A stretch of 64,000 nucleotides of DNA, from assembly GCA_047967505.1 (NCBI GenBank), contig CM106540.1; one strand, 5' to 3'. Made by a program: the position numbers and the translations under genes. Below the pieces are notes generated by a model. The model did no database searches, had not been told where the DNA came from, and saw only the letters and a list, made by a program, of their open reading frames with translations. This document shows, in pieces, positions 10,607 to 22,600 of this stretch. Numbering within the stretch: the first letter of the stretch is position 1; each line of letters opens with the position of its first letter. The DNA is from Dipteris shenzhenensis. Its lineage: Eukaryota; Polypodiophyta; Polypodiopsida; Gleicheniales.

Positions 10607-13600
10607 GTGCGTAGTCGTGAATTTTTGCGTCAGTGATGAGGCGATCTGGCTTTATTCTTCTACCTATGTATTTGGTATCTATAGACTATGAGATTCACAT
10701 AGAGCGGATCATGTACAGCAAAGTTCTTGATCTCTACTACGGATTTACAAACACGTGTTAACAGCTTTTGATTGGAAAGACCAATTGTTCGAATGTAGGA
10801 CGCCATGACTGATGAGAATATCACGTGTTCAGAGATCTAGCCTCACTGGAAGTCAACTATGATGTAGCGCGTTACATTTAGATCTGTTTGATGGTTGCTG
10901 ATTTGGAAGTTCTTTTGAATTCAGCTATTACGATCGCAGAGCTTCCACAAACAAGAAGACGAACCACTGGCGAATATTTTCGTTAAAAGAGCTGCATGCA
11001 GCCACCAATAACTTCAATTATGATAACAAGCTTGGGGAAGGAGGATTCGGAAGTGTATATTGGGGCCAACTGTGGGATGGATCTCAGGCAAGTGTCTTTT
11101 CATCGTGATTATGAGTACATTCTTTGATTCATTTTGTGCTGGGTAAGTTGCGCATTTATCTTTGCATCTGAATAGACCGGAGCTTTTCCAGTTCATACCC
11201 TGGACCTCGTGCTTATGTTCAAGGTGGTTTTTGTGGTGACTTGCCGGCACACCACACCTCATAATTTGATGTAATACTCTGCCAAGGTGGCTGTTTGGGT
11301 CCCATTGGTCAGTTCTAGAGGAGAGCCTAATAATTTTTTGCCGAAAAAACAGTGCTAATTATATTACTTCGAGAACAAGATACAAGAGGTCAGCATTGTA
11401 GCTGACGGGCTGCGTTCCCAAATCGGACGCAGCCCAAAAAGGTAACAAAAAGTAAAGCTCTCTCTCACGGAGGGATAAGGCGAGTGTGAATGAACAGCCA
11501 GAGAGGTGGTGAGTAGCGCCACCGAAGGCCCTGCGAAGTCTGCTCGAAGAAGAGGCCCTGTGTGTCCCAAACCCGGAGGAAGCGTCTCCGCTTCTCCCGG
11601 CCGGCCCGGGAGTCCCCCTGTATCTGGTCCCACTGGCCTCTGAGGGTATGAATAATCTCGCTCCAAATATCAGTCATGATTTGGGCAGTCGATAAGGAGG
11701 TGCCACCGAGGATCTGCGCGCAGCGCGAGGTCCAAATGTGCCATCCTGTGATGCTGCTAATAATCTCCCAGACTGGCTGCCTCTCCTGAGCTCCTGTATC
11801 AGCCTCTGCTAGGTGCTGCGGGATACTCTCGAGCGGCCCCCACGTCCCCTGTGTGATAAGGAATGTGGGGTCCTGCTGACATGCCTCGAATAAGTGATGA
11901 AACCAGGTGCGGTGCTGCACCAACAGAACGCGCCCCAAGTGATCAATCCTAGCTCCGGTGCTGCGCGAGTAAGAATCCCGAAAGTCCACCTCCACACTTC
12001 CTGGGCGCGAGTGCAACTCCACAGGCAGTGTTTTGGTGACTCCTCCTCCTCATGACAGATCTGACAACGTCCGTCCTGGCCTATCTGCCGCAACCAGCTC
12101 CCCACTGGAAGACCTTTGTGGGCAAGAAGCCACAGGAAGTAGGAGATCTTCCGCGGCCGCCAACTCTCCCACAAGGCCTTCCAGAAGGCCTGCAAAAAGA
12201 GCCTGGAAATACCCTGTGCATACCAGCTGGGCCGCTGGGTGGGGGGGCGGCTCTGCATCCTCCCAAGAACTCGCCTGCCCAATGTCGTGCTGTAGGCAAA
12301 GAAAGAGGTCTGTCACAATCTCTGGCCATCTCCACTCTACTGGGTCCCAATTCCCCCACTGAGAGCACGCCCCGGGGTCTGTGAGAAAACCAACTGATTT
12401 GTTCCAGTTGATTTTCGCACCGGCAGCCGAACAGAAGATCTCTAGGGCCAACCTCACCCTCTCCAGCATCATCTCATCATCCTGGACATACAGTGCTGTG
12501 TCATCCGCATACTCCGAATCTAGGAGCTCCGTGTCCTCCCGGAGTGGGAGGCGAACACCCTTGAGCCCAGTAGATCTCGCCCGAAGGTAGTATGTCATAG
12601 CCTCAGCGAAGAAGAGAAACAGGTAAGGAGCCAGGGGGCAGCCCTGACGCACTGATCTCTCCAGACGAAAACGCTCACCCATCCTGTCGCCAATGATGAC
12701 CCTGCTAGAAGCTGTCCTGTACAACGCTGAAATACCCTGAATCCATCCTGCTGGGAAACCTAGTCGCTCCAGAGTCCCCTCCAGAAAGGACCAGTCCACT
12801 CGATCGTAGGCCTTCTCAAAGTCGAGAAGTAGGATGGCTAGGTGTGACCCACTGTGCTGAGCCCACTCCGCTGCCTCTGAGAAGGTGAAGACATTATCCA
12901 GGATACTGCGATCCTGGACAAAGCCTGTCTGAGTGTCATGAATGAGGTCTGGAAGTAGAGGCCGAACTCTGGCGCTGATCATCTTGGCAAGGATTTTGTA
13001 AGCAGTGGTAAGCAGGGTGATCGGGCGCCACTGACGGATCTCTTGTCTATCTCCTCCCTTCGGGATGAGGCAAATCAGTCCCGAGGAGAGGCTCTCTGGC
13101 ATATAACCGCTGCTGAAAATCCTCTGAAGAGCTGCTAGGAGGGGCTGATGGATCTGATCCCAGAAGGAGGTGAAGAATGCTCGGGATAGCCCATCCTCGC
13201 CCGGGCACTTCTGCCCGTCGATGGCCATCAAGGCCTCCAACATCTCGTCCGTAGTGAACGGTGCCAACAACGTCGCCTGCATGCTGGGCTGGACCAGGGA
13301 TGGAATGTGCCTCCACACCTCCTCCCGGGAGCGTCGAGTGCGAGGGGCAAGCGGCTCCTGCTGGAAAAGAGTCCTATAGAAGTCGGTAGCCAACCCCAAG
13401 ACCTCACCTGGATCCGTAACAATGTGCCCCTCTGCTGTCCTGAGACTCTGGAGCTGATCACCTGCTGCTCTCTGGCCATGCGTCCTGAAGAACTCCCTGC
13501 TCATCCGGTCACCCTTTCGAGCCCAGAAGGAGAGGGAGGCGTGATAGGAAAACTCTGACCGACGCTGGAGGGTCTCCTCAAGAAGGGCTCTGGCTCGAAG

Positions 13601-16600
13601 GGCCTGGATCCGAAGCTCCTCCGAGCCCGGGGCTGCCTGCTGGAGTCGCTGAATGGAGGCGAGGTCCCTCCGAAGAGCTCTCTCTCTGCCCCACCACTCC
13701 TGTCGAACGTGTAGGGCTGCGAGCTGGCAAATCTGGCTGGACTCCTGCAAAGCCAGCGCCACCGAATCAACCAGATCCGCGCACTCGCCCCAATCTCTGT
13801 CCCATAGACTGCAGATACTGCTGCGCACGTCCACCCTCGAGAAAATGGAGTCGGGAATCCGGCATGAACGGGGGGGAAGGGCCTGGGCTGCCGAGTCTAA
13901 AGATAGGAGCGCAGGCGCATGGTCGGAAAGTGTCATCCCTGGAACTATACCCGCCTGACCGCCTCTGCTAATGGCCCAATCACTGACATAAAATCTATCC
14001 AGCCTCTCCAGGAGTCTGCCTCCTTCCCTGCAGAAGCCCCACGAGAAGTCCAGGCTCCCGTGCCAACGTCGGAAGGACGGGTCTCTCCAACTGTCCCTAC
14101 CTCCTGTCGCGAAGATGAAAGAGTCCCAAGCAGACTGCTCTGCCTGAGCCATACCTGTAAACTCCGGACCTCTGCCCTGCTGGTCCTCCAAGGTCTCCAG
14201 ATTGTTGAAGTCGCCTCCAACAATCCAGGAATCCATGTCTGGAAGAATCCCTGTAAGTGTCCTCCAGAAGGTGGCTCTGCACCGGAGGTCTGTGGGAGCA
14301 TAAATGTTGAGGATTCCTATTTTGGAACCCTCCAGTTCCAGGCTTACCCAAAGGGCCCAGCCTGGGATCAACGTGCCATGACCGAAAACTCCCTGGGCTA
14401 GCTGCTCGCACACGGAAGTACAGACACCTCCACTCCTCCCCTGTGCGCCGATCGAGGGCTCCCAATAAGTGTGGGAACGTCCAGGGAGAACCTTCCTGCA
14501 GCTACGAGAATGAGCCGCAGAAAGCTTGTGCTCCTGGAGCAGAAGTACATCCAAACGACCAATCACTGCTGGCTGAAGTTCCTGTCGCAAAATGAGCTTC
14601 GTGGGACCACGGGTGCCAGAAGAGTGAAACCCGTTCACATTCTAGGATACGAGGTGTAGGCTCATGGTGAGGAATGGGAGGCTGCGAACAACTGTCTGCT
14701 CGCGGTCGAAGTCGATGAAGAAGCTGACATTTCGGAGTGGAGGCGCTGCCGCTTATGAGAAGGTTTGGAGGGGGAGGCGGGGTCGTCCTGCCCGTTCTTC
14801 AACACCTTCAGCAGGGCGAGAGGCCTTTGGTGCCATGAGCAAATGCTTTCTCGAGCCAGCTCGAGATCTCTGAAGTAGTCATCCCGTAGAAGGCTCGGAG
14901 TTTCTGAGGGGACCAGGCTCTGACATCCTGGGGGAGGGGCCATGATAGGGGAGGCCTGAGGAGCGTTTGGCGGCGCAACGCCACCGCAGGTGCACATCGC
15001 CCTCGGACCACTGAATCTCGAGAAGCTGCCCACCGGACGGGCCTATCCAGGAGCAAACCTGAGCGTGCGTCTGCTCTCTGAGAGCCTCCCAGACCGAGTC
15101 GTCTGTCCAGGTCTCGGTGCCGTCGCTGAGGAACGTGAAAGCAAAGCTAGGGCCGTCCCTAGGGGCCAAGGCGGCAATCTTCCCATCCGCCCCTTTGTAA
15201 GAAATCCTAGATTTACTATATTTAGAACTGTGCTAAGGAACAGAAAAGAGACTGAGATGGCAGAGAGCAAAGGAATAACTGTATTGCTTGAATATCTGTA
15301 GGGTGGATGTGATTGTCATCCATACAATTTGGCCTCTCTTATATAGAGAGTGAAGAGTCACACATGAAAAGGTGTGTACTCCAAAGGGTATGTGCATGAA
15401 GAGGTGTGTACCCCTTGTGAAGGGTGTGACCCTTGATGAGAGGGTACATTACAATAGAAATGTCTCTTCATTAGAATGTCTCTTGTGAAGGGTTGTGCCT
15501 CATAAGGAAGTGTCCCGTCGAAAGGGCAAGTGTCCCGTCGAAAGGTCATACCCTTCCACAAGTGTCCATTCATTAAACCATCCATAAGTCTAGAAAGAGA
15601 AAGGAATACGTCACAGATCGTGACATCCCCTCCCACTCAAAAGAAGACCCTGGTGGAGATAATGAACCGATGTAGAAAATATCATGGTAGATTCTGAAAA
15701 TACTGCTGTAAAAGATCAGGGTACTGCTGTAAGTCTTCATCAGACTGCCAAGTAGCATCGGAGTCGTCCAGATCTCGCCAAAGAACAAGGAATTCCGTGA
15801 TAAGTCGATGTCGAGTCTCTCGCTGTCGATGGTCCAGAATACGCTCAGGAATAAGGAGAACATAATCGTCTTCAATTTCTGGGACATAATCACTTGCAGG
15901 AGGAACTGCTTCATCGCCTGGAATGTACGTCTTTAGCCAAGAAATATGAAATGTTGGATGGATTTTACCCCATGATGGTGGTAATTCCAATTTATAACTT
16001 AAAGGTGAATTTTTCTTGACGATCCGGAAAGGTCCATAGTATCTGGGTCGCAACTTAGGAAACACAGACTTAACCGTCTTATAGCGATGTGGGGCTACAA
16101 ATAATAGCACCATGTCACCAGTGTTAAATTCCAGGTGACGTCTATGTTTGTTGGTAGACCGTTGATACCGCTCTTGCGCTTTTCGCATATGATCCCTGAC
16201 TTGCAGTAGAATGTCTTGCATTTCTTGAACCAATTGATCAGCTAGGGCCACTCGATGTTGAAGTACAAAATTTGTTGGTACAATCGGAGTGTGTCCATAA
16301 GCTGCTTGGAATGGAGTCATGCTGATGGCACTATGGAAAGAGTTATTATAAGCAAACTCGAGGAGTGGTAGATACTCTTCCCAGGCTGCGAGGCGTGACT
16401 GAACATAATGTCGAAGCATTTCTTCCAGAACTTGGTTGACTCTTTCAGTCTGTCCATCTGATTCTGGGTGGTAAGCTGAACTGAACAGTAGAGTTGTACC
16501 CAAAGATTCGAACAGTGAAATCCAAAAGTGACTGGTAAACTTAGGATCTCTGTCGGATATGATATTCTTGGGTAATCCATGGTGTCGGAAGATGTGTTGT

Positions 16601-19600
16601 ATAAAGAGTTTGGCTATGTCCGGGGCCTGTGCACTGCTTTTGCAAGCAACAAAGTGTGCCATTTTGGACAAGCGATCAACAATTACCATAATCTGAGTAT
16701 TACCTCTGGAGGATCGCGGTAGTGTTGTAATGAAATCCATGGAAATACTTTCCCACCTTTCAGTTGGAACTGGAAGAGGGTGAAGAAGTCCTGTTGGAAG
16801 TCGTCGACTTGCTTTCATTTGTTGACATGATAGACAAGATGTAACCATGTTGATGACATCTCTTTTCATCTGAGGCCAGTAGTATGTTGCACTGAGTAAC
16901 CGATAAGTCTTATTGATGCCTGGATGGGCAGCATAAGAAACTACATGATGCTCTTTTAACAAAAGACGTCGAACATCCTTGTCATGTGGTACACAGACGC
17001 GATCTTGATAATACAGAAGGTCGTCCGTATAAGAATAGGATGAGAAAATCTTTTGTTCGGAAATCGAAGGTTGATCTTTGGAAAGAACCTGTACTGCGGT
17101 GCCGAAGTCTTTATCATTGAAATACTTTCCTTTGAATGAATTCGGAACATCCACAGATAATGTAGAGATTACCATGGCTGATGCTAGAGGTAACCTGCTG
17201 AGAGCATCTGCAACTACATTGCGTAGTCCTGGTATGTACTCAATGGTCATGTGAAAGTTGGCCAGAAACTCAACCCAGCGTGCTTGTCGAGCATTCATGA
17301 CTGGCTGAGTAAAGATATACTTGAGAGAGTGGTGGTCTGTTTTGACCACAGAGTCGGCACCCATGAGGTAATGTTTCCAAGAGCGATAAGCATGTACAAC
17401 AGCAAGAAACTCCTTATCATAGACCGGATATCGGGTTTGGATATCAGAATGTTTATGGCTGTCAAAAGCAATAACTCGGCCTTCTTGCATCAAGACTGCT
17501 CCTGTAGCGATGTCGGAAGCGTCGGTCATGACCTCAAATGGAAGATTTGGGTCAGCAATAGCCATAACTGGTGTGGTAGTGAGTGCTCGCTTGAGTTGTT
17601 GGAAACTATACTCTGTTTCGGGAAGCCACTGAAAAATTGCTGTGCTTTTCAATAATTCGGACATAGGAGCTGCGATTTCGGAAAACTGATAGACCTTTGT
17701 ATGGTAGAAGTTTGCCAATCCGAGAAAAGAGCGGACATCATGAACATTCTTAGGAGTAGGCCAGTTTCGGATTACCTCGACCTTCTTGGGATCCACAGAG
17801 ATACCTTGAGCTGAAATAACATGTCCCAAATATTCAAGTTGGGTCTTGAAGAACTCACTCTTCTCAATGTTGATGTAGAGAGAATTTGCGCGGAGAACTT
17901 CAAAAACTTGGTGAAGATGTTGTTTGTGCTCATGTAGGGATCTACTGAAAACGAGGATGTCATCGAGGTAAACGATGACGAACTTATCGAGGAAAGGCCT
18001 GAAGATGTCGTTCATTAATGTCATGAATGTGGCCGGGGCATTGTTTAACCCAAAAGGCATGACCAAACATTCATAGTGTCCATACTTTGTTCGAAAAGCT
18101 GTCTTGTACTCATCGCCTTCTCGTATACGAATTTGATGATAACCTGAACGAAGATCAATCTTGGGGAAGTGTGTTGCATGTAGAAGTTGATCGAAAAGGT
18201 CATCAATGCGAGGCAATGGATACTTGTTTTTGATAGTGAGCTTGTTGAGGGCTCGGTAGTCGATGCAGAGGCGCATAGACTTGTTCTTTTTTTCCACAAG
18301 TAATACAGGAGATCCGAAAGGGCTGCGACTGGGCCGAATGTGACCTTTGTCGAGTAGCTCGGTGACCTGTCTTTGGATTTCTGCATTTTGAGTGTGAGAA
18401 ACCCGATAAGGAGGCTTCGACGGTGGATTACTGCCGGGAATAAGTTCGATTGGGTGATCCACTGGTCGTCGAGGTGGTAACTGCTTTGGCAATTCCTGTG
18501 GAAAAAGATCCAGGTAAGGCTGGAAAAAAGGTTGGTTGAGGTATTCAGGAGGATCCTTTGTTGGTGTCTCCTCGACTGCCGTAACCAACAGAAGTGAAGT
18601 CTTTGCTTGGCGTTTACGAACCCACTTCTTTACTTGTAGGGCAGAGGCAACTGGGGTTGAAGGAGAATCCCTAGAACCAGTTAGCTCAATAAGTTTTCCC
18701 TGGTGGACAAACTGGATAGTATGGCTGCGAAAGCTGATTGATGGATCATAGTCGTAGAGCCATTGTTGTCCGAGTATGACATCGTACCGAGAAAGAGGCA
18801 TAATGTCGAAGTTCAACTTGTCCGTATAATGTTGGATGCGAAAAGACAAGTTTTTAATCCTGGTGTTGCACAAGAAAGTTGTTCCATTTGCGAGTTCAAT
18901 CTGATAGTCCATGAGGCTAGGACTGGTGGTCAACCGAAGTTTATCGACCACAGAACTGGCTAGGAAATTATGAGAACAGCCACTGTCGATGAGGATGGTG
19001 ACCGTTGTTCCACGAATCGATCCTTGAACACAAAGTACTTGAGTGGCCAGGGAAGGTTCGGGGTTGCTGGCAAGGCTCAGGTGGATGGTATTTGCCATTC
19101 GAACAGCTTTGCCTTTCTTGTCTTGTGCTGAGGTAGCATCTTCTTTTGGGGAAGTACTAGATTCCATATTAGAATTTTGCTTTGGTCGCTTGGGACAATC
19201 GAACCATCTATGGTCGCCTATACAGATGGTACAAAGTCCTTTTGAGCTGGAGTTGTTCTTCTTGTCAGTGGCCGCACCTTTATGTTGGGGCTGTCGGTAA
19301 TGACTTTGTGAAGAAGAAGAAACACGATCCTTAGGGGACTGCTTCTGTTGGGATCCAGCAAATGATTTCTGAGGCTTCTGGGGATCTTGAGACTGTCGCT
19401 GACCTTGATTACCGAAGTTTTTGCGAAACCTGGTATTATCTTGAGGGCGAGCACCTTTGGCCGTAGGAGAGTTCTGTGTGCGAGTAGCACTCTGCTTCCC
19501 TGTGTTGAGGAAATCTGTAATGCGCTCTGCGTAAGCAATAGCGCCATCTGTGGTGGTAATATTGGCTTTAAGAACATCAATGCGTAACGAGGGTTGTAGG

Positions 19601-22600
19601 CCTGAGATGAAAGCATGAAGGCGATCATCCTCAGTTAAACCATCAATCTCTAGTACCAATGTGGTGAACTGAGAGATATAAGAAGACAGGGAACCCGTTT
19701 GCTCCAACTGTCGAAGTTTTGATCGTGCTTGGAAGTCCGCATTGGCAGGTACAAACTGCTTACGGAGCACGTGTTCAAAACGTTCCCAAGTTAACACACT
19801 TTTTCCGTCCTTTAAGCGTCTTTGCCACCATAGAAATGCTGTATCCTTCAGGAGGGAGGCTGCCAAGGCGATCTTTTTGCCTTCCGTGAGGTCAACAGTG
19901 TCAAAATACATGCGCATTTTAGCGAGCCATTGGTCAACAGTTCGGCGATTACGTTGACCAGTGTAGGCTTCCGGAAGTTTGACGTCAAGTCGTTTTGTTT
20001 TGGAAGCTTGAAGTAATCGATAGAGAGTACGCAGTTCAGTATTTTCTACCTCGGGAGGGAAAGAATCCGCATCGTCGTCGGGTTGCGTCACGTCGTCCTC
20101 TGTATGTGTTGGACTTCGAGAATCTTGGAGTTGTTGAACTTTTTGAACCAGGTCGGAGATGCTGTCCTGAAGCTGAGATATTTGAAGTTGCAATAGAGAT
20201 TCACTTTGGGTGTTGCCTTCAGGGGTCTTTTTGGGACTTGATTCTTTAATCTCGGGAGAGGCTTCACGCGAGCGGTGCGACATGTCGGAAATCCCTGTGA
20301 TGGAGGCACGAACTTGCGCTCTAGTTTGTACCATCCCTGAAAGAGGATTCGGGCTGCTCCCTGAGGTTGCTCATATTGGAGGGGGCAGGCGAGGCAGGAT
20401 GGAACCACCCGTGGAAATCTGGTAAGGGAGGTCCTGTCGGAGGTAACACTGGAGATTCTGAGAAAGGTGTTACTGCTCGTGATAAGACAGGGGTAGGTAG
20501 CAGAGTCCACGGATCTGAAAAAGGGTAAGGAGCTGCTGTCGGAAGAGGAGGATATCCAGGAGAGGGAGTGCCTTCAGGATGTAAATACTGACTGGGAGAA
20601 GGTACACCCTGTAGAGGAGGATATCGGGGAGCTGAAGGAGGTGGAGAGTACCCTGGGGATGCCGAAGGTGAAGGGTAGAACTCTCTCCAAAAATGAACAG
20701 CAAACTCCTGAGGAATATCGTGTTCCGGATATCTTCGTGTCTCGTGGAACACAACCTGTACTGTGCTGAGGAAATAATGTAATTGAGGTGCCTCACGCAG
20801 AAGGTAGAGGATGTGATCCAAGTCACTCGGAGGGCACGTGACACAGAAGACCCAAGATGCAAAGGCTCCAAAATGGGCTGGCTGTGCAATTTGAACACGA
20901 TATTGTGTAGTAGCAGGTGCCTGAGGTGTCCTTGAATGGCCGGGTGAATTACCAGGGGTTTCCATGCTTTAATGTGGATTCTTTCATTTGCTGTAATTTG
21001 TTAAAAAGAATCCTTAAAAGCAGATTGGAAAGACTCCACCTGGCAATACTTTAATCTGCCAAATGATTGCATAGAAGAAGGCTGCAAATCGTTGTCCGGA
21101 GGTCCATGTTGCAGTGTTTTGTGAGGAGTGCTCGAGGCTGGTCTGGTCCGGGCTGTCAACGGGCTTTCTTCATTGCGAGAAAAGGCAACTGGTGCTGAAT
21201 TGGCAAGGTGAAAACATGGCGAAACAAGGAAAGGCAGCAGCCTGTCAGGAAATCGGGTAGTCAGGGCTGCAATGGCAAGGCCTGGGGTTCAAATAGCGAG
21301 GGGGGGCTGTCAGGAAACAGGGACTGGCAGCGCCGGGAACCGGGACTTGGCAGTGCAGGCTGATGACAGCGGTGCTGATCGTACGGCTGTACGGTACAGG
21401 CTGTACGGAAGTACCGTACAGACTGTACGGTCGAAATTGCGCAGGCTGGTGGCGAGTAATGGCGCAGAGCTGCGGCAGTACGGCACAGGGCTGCGATGGT
21501 ATGGCGCAGGGCTGATGCAGGGGTGCGCAGGAAGATCCGGACTGTGCAGGGCTGGCTTACGCAGGAAAGTACGGAATGATGGCGCAGGCTGATGGCGAGT
21601 GCGTCAGGCTGTACGGACAGCGCAGGGATTTACTCGAAATCCGTACGAATTGTACGGAACAGGCGTCGAAAGCTTGCGCAGGCTGCGAGAAAATTCGTAC
21701 GGCCGTTGTTTGGTATCCGTATTGGCTGGAAAGGTACGCCCTTTCGTTGGGCTGCCTAAGGGCTATTTGCCCCAAATTAATTTGGGGGTTAAGTTAACCC
21801 TAGGGAAGTTAGGGTAACCTAGGGTTAGGGGATGGGTTTAATTTTTATCCCTTTTTACCCCTCTAGGTTCCCTTTTGTAGGTACTTGGGCCTAGGAGGTG
21901 TGCCTATTCGAAGGGGTGTGACCCTTGGAATAGGTGCACCTGTTCATGAGGGGATATGTCCCTATTGTCAAAAGGGATGCGACCCTGCATGAATAGGTAT
22001 GTCCCTTTGCCCACGATGGGGTATGTCCCATGAGTGAGGAGTCGAGACTCGTCACCAAAAGGTGTGTCCCATGGTGGAAAAGGCGCGTCCCTTGGTTTTG
22101 GGACAACCCAAGCACCTTAAAGGACACGATTTTAGTCGTGTCCATTCACATCAACTTGTGATGTGAGGGGGATGGAGAGGCCAGGATGAGTTTAGGCGTT
22201 TAAAAATTTTACGCTCATCCTCTCCATCTCTTCCATGCACTATGTGCACGGATGTCCTTCTAGCGGCAGAAAATGTATCAGATCAGCGCTAGAAGGTGAG
22301 GGGCATTTCCTATAGGCAGGAGCGAATTTTGCTCTGATACCACTGTAAGAAATCCTAGATTTACTATATTTAGAACTGTGCTAAGGAACAGAAAAGAGAC
22401 TGAGATGGCAGAGAGCAAAGGAATAACTGTATTGCTTGAATATCTGTAGGGTGGATGTGATTGTCATCCATACAATTTGGCCTCTCTTATATAGAGAGTG
22501 AAGAGTCACACATGAAAAGGTGTGTACTCCAAAGGGTATGTGCATGAAGAGGTGTGTACCCCTTGTGAAGGGTGTGACCCTTGATGAGAGGGTACATTAC

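Noticed and set aside
10497-10691. 64-codon ORF as a separate small gene
   Set aside because: Its first part is kinase exon 1 and the rest reads into intron 1 past a clear donor (CAG|GTGCGT).
13919-14401. 160-codon plus-strand frame opposite LINE-A ORF2
   Set aside because: It is the antisense shadow of the endonuclease domain, which has all the family motifs on the minus strand.
17251-17655. 134-codon plus-strand frame in Gypsy-1
   Set aside because: It is the antisense shadow of the RNase H region of the intact Gag-Pol.
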